DNA of 64,000 nt from Flavobacterium pectinovorum (GTDB taxonomy: Bacteria; Bacteroidota; Bacteroidia; Flavobacteriales; Flavobacteriaceae): contig NZ_FRBX01000003.1 in the NCBI RefSeq assembly GCF_900142715.1, positions 496,001 to 560,000 of the forward strand, in the 5' to 3' direction. Below, one piece after another: positions 15,585 through 23,137 of the stretch. How positions within the stretch are numbered: position 1 is the first letter of the stretch; each line of letters begins with the position of its first letter. The position numbers and the translations under genes are program-made. The notes under the pieces were generated by a model, which was not told where the DNA came from, did not search any database, and saw only the letters and a program-made list of their open reading frames with translations.

Positions 15585-17006
15585 CAAACAAATTATAAAA
15601 CAGCTTTACAACATAAAATCTTCGAAGTTATTTCGAAAGCATCTCAGGAACTCAACGTTGACAGTTATGTTATTGGCGGTTTTGTCAGGGATTTGCTTTT
15701 AAATCGAGGTTCTAAAAAAGACATTGATGTTGTTGCTGTTGGCAGCGGAATTGAATTGGCTTTGAAGGTTTCTGAATTGCTTCCAAAAAAACCAAAAGTT
15801 CAGGTTTTTAAGACTTACGGAACGGCAATGCTTCGATTTGAAGACACTGATATTGAATTTGTTGGCGCCCGAAAAGAATCTTATAATTTTGATAGCCGAA
15901 ATCCGATTGTTGAAAACGGAACGTTGGAAGATGATCAAAATCGTCGTGATTTTACCATTAACGCTTTGGCTTTATCTTTAAACGAAAAAACTTTTGGAGA
16001 TCTTTCTGATCCTTTTAATGGTTTGGCTGATTTGGAAAACAAAACAATCAAAACGCCTTTAAATCCAGATATTACTTATTCTGATGATCCGTTGCGAATG
16101 CTTCGTGCGATTCGTTTTGCCACACAGCTCAATTTCGAAATCGAAGAAAATTCATTGAATGCGATTACGAAAAATGCAGATCGTATTAAAATTATTTCCG
16201 GTGAAAGAATTGTTGATGAATTAAACAAAATTCTATCTACACCAAAACCGTCTATTGGATTTTTACTTTTATACAAAACAGGACTTTTAGATATTATTCT
16301 TCCTGAACTAACTGCATTAAATCAGGTTGAAGAAATTGAAGGCCATACACATAAAAACAATTTCTATCACACTTTAGAAGTTGTAGATAATATTTGCCCA
16401 AACACAGATGATGTCTGGTTGCGTTGGTCGGCTCTATTGCATGATATTGGGAAAGCGCCAACAAAACGTTTCAATAAAAAACAAGGCTGGACTTTTCACG
16501 GACATGAATTTTTGGGTGGAAAAATGGCCAAAAAAATATTCGAACGCCTGCACATGCCATTGAATCACAAAATGAAATTTGTGCAAAAAATGGTTATTAT
16601 GAGTTCACGTCCTATTGTTTTAGCACAAGATATTGTAACAGACAGCGCGGTTCGTCGTTTAGTTTTTGATGCCGGCGAAGATGTCGAAGATTTAATGACG
16701 TTGTGCGAAGCGGATATTACAACTAAAAATCCGGCGAAATTTAAAAAGTATCATAAAAACTTTGACATCGTTCGCAAAAAAATTGTTGAAGTTGAGGAAC
16801 GCGATCATGTGCGTAATTTTCAACCACCAATTTCCGGTGAAGAAATTATGGAAATGTTTGACTTAAAACCTTCACGTGAAATCGGGGTATTAAAGGAAGC
16901 TGTAAAAGAAGCCATTTTAGAAGGTGATATTCCGAATGAATATCAGGCTGCTTACGATTTTATAATTAAAAGAGCAGAAAAATTAAATTTAACGCTTAAA
17001 AAATAA
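15576..17006 (+). CDS. cca: CCA tRNA nucleotidyltransferase / poly(A) polymerase family with HD domain
   Basis: Adds or repairs the CCA end of tRNAs; the tRNA genes in this window do not encode CCA, so the activity is needed. 476 residues: nucleotidyltransferase head with VIGGFVRDLLL (31-41) and metal-binding Asp49/Asp51, RRDFTINAL (123-131), RNA-binding segment DPLRMLRAIRF, then an HD domain with His289/Asp290 in LLHDIGK. The only start at the expected place is GTG at 15576, which lies within the repeat GAATTCGTGGC; no in-frame ATG is close. Stop overlaps the next start (TAATG). Confidence 0.93.
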   Translation: MAIQTNYKTALQHKIFEVISKASQELNVDSYVIGGFVRDLLLNRGSKKDIDVVAVGSGIELALKVSELLPKKPKVQVFKTYGTAMLRFEDTDIEFVGARKESYNFDSRNPIVENGTLEDDQNRRDFTINALALSLNEKTFGDLSDPFNGLADLENKTIKTPLNPDITYSDDPLRMLRAIRFATQLNFEIEENSLNAITKNADRIKIISGERIVDELNKILSTPKPSIGFLLLYKTGLLDIILPELTALNQVEEIEGHTHKNNFYHTLEVVDNICPNTDDVWLRWSALLHDIGKAPTKRFNKKQGWTFHGHEFLGGKMAKKIFERLHMPLNHKMKFVQKMVIMSSRPIVLAQDIVTDSAVRRLVFDAGEDVEDLMTLCEADITTKNPAKFKKYHKNFDIVRKKIVEVEERDHVRNFQPPISGEEIMEMFDLKPSREIGVLKEAVKEAILEGDIPNEYQAAYDFIIKRAEKLNLTLKK

Positions 17007-17362
17007 TGGACGAATTAGGATATATTTTTCTAGTAATTCTTATAGCTGTAATAGTCATATCTAATATATTATTTTATAAGAAGCTCCAAAAAATCCATAA
17101 AAAAAAGTTTAAATACATGTTCTTGTTTTTTTTATTCTCTCTTGTTTCAATTTTGACCATTGCCATACTTTATTTCACTTTTCAAAATTCAGTCTTAATT
17201 GATTTTCTAAAGATTGCACTAAAAAACACATACGCTTATAGAATTACAAAATCAATTATAGTAATTGTTTTAAGCAATATTACAAATTATTATTTTGCGA
17301 AATTTTATCTTAAAAAAATTTCCAAAACAAAAAATGAAATCGAATTAATTGGAATAGAATGA
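17006..17362 (+). CDS. Small integral membrane protein of unknown function
   Basis: 118 residues with three hydrophobic stretches (about 5-23, 38-60 and 80-102) separated by lysine-rich loops (KKLQKIHKKKFKYM). I recognise no family. Its start overlaps the cca stop (TAATG) and its stop overlaps the ctaA start (ATGA), so it is translated in a tightly coupled run. This points to a real gene; a link to cytochrome oxidase assembly through ctaA is only a guess. Confidence 0.6.
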   Translation: MDELGYIFLVILIAVIVISNILFYKKLQKIHKKKFKYMFLFFLFSLVSILTIAILYFTFQNSVLIDFLKIALKNTYAYRITKSIIVIVLSNITNYYFAKFYLKKISKTKNEIELIGIE

Positions 17363-18384
17363 AAAAAGAAAATAAATCAGTAATTATTTGGTTACTATCA
17401 GGTTGTGTTTTATTATTTTTAATGGTTGTTGTGGGCGGAATTACGCGTTTGACAAATTCAGGTTTATCAATGACGGATTGGCATTTGGTAACAGATACTT
17501 TCCCGCCTCTAACAGATGCAAAATGGAATGAAGCTTTTGAACAATATAAGAAGTTTCCAGAATATCAAAAAATCAATATTCACAACGATTTTCAATTAGC
17601 CGATTATAAATTTATTTATTTCTGGGAATGGTTTCACCGTTTTATCGGTCGTATCATTGGATTGGTTTTCTTTGTGCCTTTTGTGTATTTCTTAATCAGA
17701 AAAAAACTGGATCGCGAAACTATTAAAAAATGTATCGTTCTTTTGGCGATGGGCGGTTTCCAAGGATTTTTAGGATGGTTTATGGTTCGCAGCGGATTAA
17801 TTGATAATCCTGATGTTAGCCATTTCAGACTTTCATTACACCTTACTTTTGCTTTTATCACTTTTGCTTATACTTTATGGGTTGCGCTAGATTTGATTTA
17901 TCCTAAGAGAGACATCAATAAAATCATTCCGCTTCGAAATATTGCGAGATATGCTCTTGTTGCTTTATTAATTCAGATTATTTACGGTGGTTTTGTGGCA
18001 GGATTAAATGCAGGATTAATTCACAATCACTGGCCTTTAATGAGCGATGGTCAATTTATACATGATTCAGTTTTTATTGAACAATCGACTTTGGTAAAAA
18101 ACTTAATTGAAGGTAAAAGTGGAGTTCAGTTTGTACACAGAACTTTTGCTTATGTTGTTGTGGCTCTGATTCTTTTTCTTGCTTACAAAAGCAGTAAATT
18201 TTCACTTAGCCAAACACAAAAAAACGGAATCAAAACTTTAGTAGTTTTCGTTTTTATTCAATTTTTACTTGGGGTATTTACACTTTTATATAGTGTGCCA
18301 TTGGCATTAGGATTAATTCATCAAATAATGGCATTTTTCCTTTTAAGTGCTATGACATTTACATTACACCGATTAAGTAAATAA
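17359..18384 (+). CDS. ctaA: Heme A synthase (COX15/CtaA)
   Basis: Oxidises heme O to heme A for aa3-type cytochrome oxidase in the inner membrane. 341 residues, about eight membrane segments in two four-helix halves. The heme-ligand histidines are visible in EWFHRFIGR (His93), LSLHLTFAF, VQFVHRTFAY and LGLIHQIMAFF. It has the long form with the LTNSGLSMTDWHLVTDTFPPL loop typical of type 2 (Bacteroidetes/proteobacterial) enzymes. Ends the cca operon before a strong terminator. Confidence 0.93.
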   Translation: MKKENKSVIIWLLSGCVLLFLMVVVGGITRLTNSGLSMTDWHLVTDTFPPLTDAKWNEAFEQYKKFPEYQKINIHNDFQLADYKFIYFWEWFHRFIGRIIGLVFFVPFVYFLIRKKLDRETIKKCIVLLAMGGFQGFLGWFMVRSGLIDNPDVSHFRLSLHLTFAFITFAYTLWVALDLIYPKRDINKIIPLRNIARYALVALLIQIIYGGFVAGLNAGLIHNHWPLMSDGQFIHDSVFIEQSTLVKNLIEGKSGVQFVHRTFAYVVVALILFLAYKSSKFSLSQTQKNGIKTLVVFVFIQFLLGVFTLLYSVPLALGLIHQIMAFFLLSAMTFTLHRLSK

Positions 18385-18391
18385 TAAATTT

Positions 18392-18437
18392 CAAAGCATA
18401 AAAAAATCCTTCAAATGAAGGATTTTTTTATGCTTTG
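18392..18437. terminator. Strong bidirectional terminator after ctaA
   Basis: A perfect 22-bp stem: CAAAGCATAAAAAAATCC... pairs with ...GGATTTTTTTATGCTTTG around a 2-base gap (CCTTCA-AA-TGAAGG). A-run and T-run flank the GC core, so it can act on both strands. Confidence 0.9.
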
Positions 18438-18462
18438 ATTTGCTGAATTCGCTATGTTTAAA

Positions 18463-18507
18463 CCGGATTAAAATCCGGCCCTACAAAATAGATCGAGCCG
18501 ATGGCTC
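18463..18507. repeat. Short palindromes CCGGATTAAAATCCGG and GAGCCGATGGCTC
   Basis: Two neighbouring short palindromes at 18463-18478 and 18495-18507, separated by ccctacaaaatagatc. Same general kind as the palindromes after trpE. No gene is nearby except the LytTR regulator ending at 18554. Confidence 0.65.
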
Positions 18508-18553
18508 TTTACTATTGAGATGAATTTGATTGGATAATTTTAAACGAACAGTT

Positions 18554-19321
18554 TTACCCCAACCAGGTTTTAAAATCCTGCACTTTTTCACGACTTACAA
18601 TAACCTCATCTTCTTTATACGATGGCAAAATAACTTTTAAGCGAGAATTGGTGTACACCTGAATTTCTTTGATTGCAGGAAGCTGAACAATAAATTTTCT
18701 GCTTACGCGAAAGAAATTCTTCATGTCTAATTCCTGCTCTAAAATTTCTAAGGTCGAGTCGACTAAATAGTTTCGATTGTCGAAAGTATGAATGTAAGTT
18801 CCTTTGTTTTCACTAAAAAAACATTCTATTTCATCTGTGGTAATTACTTTTAAATGCTGCCCGATTTTAACGGTAAATCGCTTTTTAAAACTCTTTTCAA
18901 AAGGATTAGACAACATTTGGCGTATTTGCTCAAAATCCAGTTGAAGATTTTTGGGTTCGGATTCTATTTTAGGCAAACGCATTTTAAATTTAGCAACCGC
19001 GACGTCAAGATCATCTTCGTCAATAGGTTTTAAAAGATAATCGATGCTGTTGAGTTTAAATGCTTTTAAGGCATATTCATCATAAGCAGTTGTAAAAATG
19101 ATAGCACTTTTAATCTCTACTTTTTCAAAAATTTCAAACGACAAACCATCTGACAATTGAATATCCAGAAAAATCAAATCCGGATGCTCATTATTGGAAA
19201 ACCAGTTAACTGATTCTTCTACAGAATGCAGCATGGTTTCTACAGCGATATTTAGCTTTTCTAACTTTCGTTGCAATAACCTTGCAGCCGGTTTTTCGTC
19301 TTCTATTATTAGTGTTGTCAT
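18554..19321 (-). CDS. LytTR family response regulator
   Basis: 255 residues: receiver domain (about 1-120) with acidic Glu7/Asp8, phospho-acceptor Asp53 in LIFLDIQLSDG, and Lys98 in YLLKPID; then a LytTR DNA-binding domain (about 145-255) with the conserved KIGQHLKVITTDEIECFFSE-like strand and FFRVSRKFIVQL. It is the last gene of a minus-strand run that begins with a LytS-type kinase and is its likely partner. Confidence 0.93.
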   Translation of the reverse strand: MTTLIIEDEKPAARLLQRKLEKLNIAVETMLHSVEESVNWFSNNEHPDLIFLDIQLSDGLSFEIFEKVEIKSAIIFTTAYDEYALKAFKLNSIDYLLKPIDEDDLDVAVAKFKMRLPKIESEPKNLQLDFEQIRQMLSNPFEKSFKKRFTVKIGQHLKVITTDEIECFFSENKGTYIHTFDNRNYLVDSTLEILEQELDMKNFFRVSRKFIVQLPAIKEIQVYTNSRLKVILPSYKEDEVIVSREKVQDFKTWLG

Positions 19322-19358
19322 TTATTACAAAGCAAAATTTAAAAAAGTAAATTTACAA

Positions 19359-19724
19359 TTATTCCCATTTATTACTGGCAGCTTCCTTTTTCATATATTC
19401 CTCAATTTTTCTTTGCTCCCAATCAGCACTAAAAAACACATCTCTTCCAAAAACCGAGAGTCCGTGAGCCAATAAACCTATTCCCCAAAATAAAGCAGTT
19501 GAATATGTTTCCCAATCTAATAATCCGCTATCCAGAATTCCTTTTGAAAAAAAGTCGTCATTTACACTGGCAACAATGATGATAGCGTTTACGATAATAT
19601 AAATTCTTAAATGCGAATAAAAACTTTTTATTCTTTTTACTTTTCTGTACGCCTCATTAAAGCGTTCATCTGTTGAAAATTCTTGCGAATATTCTTCGTA
19701 CATACGTCTTCTAAATCTTCCCAT
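19359..19724 (-). CDS. 2TM domain protein, copy 3
   Basis: 121 residues: a basic lead-in (MGRFRRRMYEEY), the family opening AYRKVKRIKSFYSHLRIYIIVN, two membrane helices (about 42-60 and 77-92), and the closing ADWEQRKIEEYMKKE. These match the 2TM domain found in Bacteroidetes next to LytS/LytTR systems. Less similar to the others than they are to each other, with an insert between the helices (NDDFFSKGILDSGLLDWETYST). Function unknown; likely a membrane partner of the kinase. Confidence 0.85.
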   Translation of the reverse strand: MGRFRRRMYEEYSQEFSTDERFNEAYRKVKRIKSFYSHLRIYIIVNAIIIVASVNDDFFSKGILDSGLLDWETYSTALFWGIGLLAHGLSVFGRDVFFSADWEQRKIEEYMKKEAASNKWE

Positions 19725-19741
19725 TATATTATTAAATTAAA

Positions 19742-20047
19742 TTATTTCCACTTGTTTTTGTTCTCTTTTTCCTTTTCCATGAATTCTTTGATTTTTCTTT
19801 TTTCCCAGTCTTTTCCTAAAACCGGAAGTACTTCAAAAACCTTTAATCCGTGAAAAAGCACGCCTAATCCCCACCACAATAGCGGCCAGTAAAACCACAA
19901 ATGATCTGGTGTTGTATATAAATTAATGAAAATTAAAATCACATTCACACCAATAAATGACGTAAGATTTGCGTAAAATCCTTTTATGCTTTCTACTTTC
20001 TTTTTTGCAAGATAGTATCTGTCTTCTTCGCTAAAATTCATTTCCAT
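19742..20047 (-). CDS. 2TM domain protein, copy 2
   Basis: 101 residues from the ATG at 20047 (MEMNFSEEDRYYLAKKKV...). An ATG at 20059 is also in frame but overlaps the upstream gene; I prefer 20047 because it gives the spacing TAA-TC-ATG, the same as TAG-TC-ATG between the kinase and copy 1. Signature: KKKVESIKGFYANLTSFIGVNVILIFINLY, then WPLLWWGLGVLFHGLKVF and WEKRKIKEFMEKE. Two membrane helices with charged ends inside the cell. Confidence 0.85.
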   Translation of the reverse strand: MEMNFSEEDRYYLAKKKVESIKGFYANLTSFIGVNVILIFINLYTTPDHLWFYWPLLWWGLGVLFHGLKVFEVLPVLGKDWEKRKIKEFMEKEKENKNKWK

Positions 20048-20049
20048 GA

Positions 20050-20376
20050 TTACTCCCATTTTTGTTTTTCTTTTCTTTTATCTAAAATATTTTTGACTTT
20101 ATTTTGCTCCCATTCCTCTCCAAAAATCTTATAATAAGCAAATATATCAACTGCTGAAATTATAAATACACAAGTCCAAATTAACATTATAATGTAATTA
20201 AGATATTTGAACGGAAAGAAATTGAGTGGAAATCCGTAATAATCTTTTAAAATAAAAATAATTAATCCTGTGATGTAAATAAACGTATGTACATAAAATG
20301 ACTTTAGTTTTATTACTTTTTTATTTGCGATTTGAAAATCAAATTTTTCACGATCAATATCAGAATTTGTTTCCAT
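20050..20376 (-). CDS. 2TM domain protein, copy 1
   Basis: 108 residues with the same plan: ANKKVIKLKSFYVHTFIYITGL, a second helix (YIIMLIWTCVFIISAVDIF), and EEWEQNKVKNILDKRKEK. It lacks the conserved WGxG-x3-HG between the helices, so it is the most diverged of the four copies. It begins 2 bases after the kinase stop. Confidence 0.8.
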   Translation of the reverse strand: METNSDIDREKFDFQIANKKVIKLKSFYVHTFIYITGLIIFILKDYYGFPLNFFPFKYLNYIIMLIWTCVFIISAVDIFAYYKIFGEEWEQNKVKNILDKRKEKQKWE

Positions 20377-20378
20377 GA

Positions 20379-21722
20379 CTATTTCCAGTTTTTTTGATTG
20401 TTATTCTCTTTTTCCAGAATCTGTCTAATTTTTCGTTCTTCCCAATCAGAGCTATAACCAAAAACTTTAAACGCATGCATTACTACTCCAAATCCCCAGC
20501 CTAAAGCCGAAAACCAAAACCATTGAAATCCTGGTGAAAATTTTAAATTTATAAAGATCAGAAATGGAATTACACAACAATATGAAAGTATGTTTCCGTA
20601 AAAACCTTTGAGTTCTTCAACTCTTTTTTTAGCTCTGAAATAAGCTTTATTTTCATCATTATAATCTACACTTGCATCCATAACTGTAATTTGTTTGGTT
20701 AAAATTGGAATTTTAACGGTGAAAGTTTCCTTGTTTTGTTCTATCAAAACCTTTCTGTTGGTTATAATTCCGTATCGATCTACAATATTCTGCAAACCAA
20801 CTCCTTGTCTGTCCTGCAAAACTTCTTTCTTTTGAAAAACATTTTGAATGGCTAAATAATCTCCGTCAACAAAAATTTTGATATGCAGCGGTTTCTGCTC
20901 GCTTACAATATTGTGTTTTACCGTGTTTTCGAGTAAAAGCTGTAACGATAACGGAACCACTTTTGCATCGGGATTAATATCTGTTGTTGCTGGCAATTCG
21001 TAAAACAAACTATTTTCGAAACGCATTTTCAGCAAATTCATGTAGGTTTTTGCAAATGACAATTCATCTTCAACAGAAACCAGTTCTTTATCTTTTTGCT
21101 CCAAAACGTAGCGATAAATTTTAGATAAAGAAGTGGTAAAACGTTGTGCATTATCCGGATTTTCTTCGATCAAAGAACTTAATACATTTAAACTATTAAA
21201 AAGAAAATGCGGGTCTATCTGATTTTTTAAACTTTCGAATTTCGCATTTGCCGTTCCTGCAATAATTTTTTGCTGCGTTACCTTATTTTCCTGATATAAT
21301 CGATAAAAATGAAGTGCATGAAATATCAGTAAAATAATAAAAGTTATAACCGAAGACTCAATATAACTAGCCGCTCTTTCATTTGCCAAAAAACTAATTA
21401 TCGGCCTTTTTTCTATAACAACCTGCGTAAAAATTCGCAATAAAAAAATGACAAAGAGCGAAATGAAAAAGGAGCTTGTAAATCCAATTAAAATTCTTTT
21501 TGTTGAAAATCTCCCGTCTTTAAAAACTTTGTCGAGATATACAAATAAAGAGGCATTAACAACATATAAAACAATGCTGTATAACATGCAATACAAGAAA
21601 AAAATGTATAAATCTTTGCTGAAAACTTCGGTTCCAATCGAAGCAAAACGAATTAGAAAGGAGAATATAAAAACAACTCCGCCAACTAAAAACGCTTTAA
21701 ACAAATTTGGTTTTAAAGACAT
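20379..21722 (-). CDS. LytS-type sensor histidine kinase fused to a C-terminal 2TM domain
   Basis: 447 residues in three parts. First, four membrane helices (about 9-31, 38-62, 78-99, 124-140). Second, a His_kinase/HATPase module with phospho-acceptor His172 in IDPHFLFNSLNVL, N-box QLLLENTVKHNI and G-box GVGLQNIV. Third, after the ATPase, a complete 2TM domain (about 359-447: YFRAKKRVEELKGFYGN, two helices with ALGWGFGVVMHAFKVF, then WEERKIRQILEKE). A membrane domain after a soluble ATPase domain means both ends are anchored, which is unusual for a histidine kinase. Likely phosphorylates the LytTR regulator downstream. Confidence 0.9.
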   Translation of the reverse strand: MSLKPNLFKAFLVGGVVFIFSFLIRFASIGTEVFSKDLYIFFLYCMLYSIVLYVVNASLFVYLDKVFKDGRFSTKRILIGFTSSFFISLFVIFLLRIFTQVVIEKRPIISFLANERAASYIESSVITFIILLIFHALHFYRLYQENKVTQQKIIAGTANAKFESLKNQIDPHFLFNSLNVLSSLIEENPDNAQRFTTSLSKIYRYVLEQKDKELVSVEDELSFAKTYMNLLKMRFENSLFYELPATTDINPDAKVVPLSLQLLLENTVKHNIVSEQKPLHIKIFVDGDYLAIQNVFQKKEVLQDRQGVGLQNIVDRYGIITNRKVLIEQNKETFTVKIPILTKQITVMDASVDYNDENKAYFRAKKRVEELKGFYGNILSYCCVIPFLIFINLKFSPGFQWFWFSALGWGFGVVMHAFKVFGYSSDWEERKIRQILEKENNNQKNWK

Positions 21723-21741
21723 TACTTTATTTTATTAATTA

Positions 21742-22365
21742 TTATTTTTTACAAGATTTTTGGGTTTCCAAAGCTCTGTCTAATCCCCATTTTGGAGAAA
21801 AAGGTGTTTCTGGTTTAAAAGTAGCAAAAAGTTCGATAGCTTTATCAACTTGCGCACATAGCGGTTTTGTGTCAACTCCTGTCCATTTTGCTCCGCCTAA
21901 CTGGTAATCAGCTTCTCCAAAAACTGCTCTTGGGTTATTTGGATTCAAGGTTTTTGCTTTTGCATAAGCTTCCATTATTTTAGAAGAATATTTTGGCGCA
22001 TTTGTCATTGGGTCAGCAACCACATAAGCCGTATAAAGTAAAGCCTGAATCACGTATAATTCTGAATTGCTTTGATCTTTTATCATTTCAACATCAATTG
22101 CATCTTGCGCTTTTGTTAGCATCAAATCAATTTTAGTTGGATCTTTTTCACTAAATGCTGCTGTCGTATTTACCATTGCAACATAATAATTGGGTAACCA
22201 GCTTGTTTTTTCTGCCGAAGCAATTCTTTCAAACATAGCCGAAGCTTCTGAATTTTTTCCTTCTTTCCAAAGTCCGAAAGCTTTCCCCATTCCTTGTTCA
22301 AATTGTGTTTGTGCAGCGCTTATTGCAACTATAAATAATGCGATTAAAGTGATTATTCTTTTCAT
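21742..22365 (-). CDS. Exported helical (TPR-like) protein of unknown function
   Basis: 207 residues with a signal peptide (MKRIITLIALFIVAISAAQ). The mature part is all-helical with tetratricopeptide-like spacing: GMGKAFGLWKEGKNSEASAMFERIASAEK, NYYVAMVNTTAAF, YAKAKTLNPNNPRAVFGEADYQLG. It lies 19 bases before the kinase gene in the direction of transcription, so it may be made with the sensory system, perhaps as a periplasmic partner. Function not assignable. Confidence 0.7.
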   Translation of the reverse strand: MKRIITLIALFIVAISAAQTQFEQGMGKAFGLWKEGKNSEASAMFERIASAEKTSWLPNYYVAMVNTTAAFSEKDPTKIDLMLTKAQDAIDVEMIKDQSNSELYVIQALLYTAYVVADPMTNAPKYSSKIMEAYAKAKTLNPNNPRAVFGEADYQLGGAKWTGVDTKPLCAQVDKAIELFATFKPETPFSPKWGLDRALETQKSCKK

Positions 22366-22409
22366 TTTATAAGTAATTAAATGGTTATATTAATTTTATT
22401 GATTAGTAT

Positions 22410-22817
22410 TTATAATGTAATTTCAATTTTTGAATCTTTATTGATAACAAATTTAGCATCATTATAGGAAGGAGGTCCCATAAATCCTTTAGCATTGTTT
22501 GAAGCCGCATAATCTTCAGAAGGTATTCCCATTGCATTTCTGTCTAATTTCCCGTTATTGTTTTCATCGTGATACGTTGAAATTGCATATTCTCCTGCCG
22601 GAAGATTTTCAAATGTAACAACTGCTTTATCATTTTTAATTTCAGAAGCAAGACTTTTATAAACTGTTTTAAGAAATGTACCTTCTGAGTTGTACAAGCC
22701 TACTTTAACAACTCCTGTGTTGTTTTTTAAACCTGAAATAGAAACAGTTAGTTTTACATTTTGAGCAGAAATAAAACTGCAGATAAATAACATTGTGATT
22801 GCGATAATTTTGGTCAT
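22410..22817 (-). CDS. DUF2141 domain secreted protein
   Basis: 135 residues: signal peptide (MTKIIAITMLFICSFISAQ), then one beta-sandwich domain with LTVSISGLKNNTGVVKVGLYNSE, VTFENLPAGEYAISTYHDENNNGKLDRN and GIPSEDYAASNNAKGFMGPP. These are the hallmark motifs of DUF2141, common in the Bacteroidetes periplasm or cell surface. The DENNNGKLD loop looks like a calcium site. Biochemical role unknown. Lies between the TonB receptor and the TPR-like gene. Confidence 0.85.
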   Translation of the reverse strand: MTKIIAITMLFICSFISAQNVKLTVSISGLKNNTGVVKVGLYNSEGTFLKTVYKSLASEIKNDKAVVTFENLPAGEYAISTYHDENNNGKLDRNAMGIPSEDYAASNNAKGFMGPPSYNDAKFVINKDSKIEITL

Positions 22818-23137
22818 GGTTTTTCTTTTTTAAGTTTCTATCCCGAGGCTTCGGGACTAAGGTTCTGAGATCTAAGTTTTTTTCTTAGTTTCTTAGCAAC
22901 TCAGTGCCTTCTGATTTTGATGATTAAAACTCTGATTGTTAATTTATACTTCAAAAGTACTTTGGTTATTATTCATTTAAAATTAAATAATACTGAGTTG
23001 TTGATTTTGGTTACTGAATTGTTTTTTTGAGGAACAAAGGTTCAGAGTGTCAAAGGTTCAAAGGTTTTTTATAGGTTTTTCAAATATAACAGCCCAAAAT
23101 CTTTGTACCTCTGAACCTTTGCCTCTTTGAACCTTTC
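22818..23137. repeat. Repeat-filled gap upstream of the DUF2141 gene
   Basis: This 320-base gap holds TCCCGAGGCTTCGGGA (22841-22856, 6-bp stem), a CTTAGAA-type word array (22853-22915), and an inverted pair of AAAGGTTCAGAG / CTCTGAACCTTT-type words (about 23032-23140) running up to the receptor stop codon. No ORF of size or RNA gene is seen. It may separate the receptor from the downstream genes or act as a weak terminator. Confidence 0.6.
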
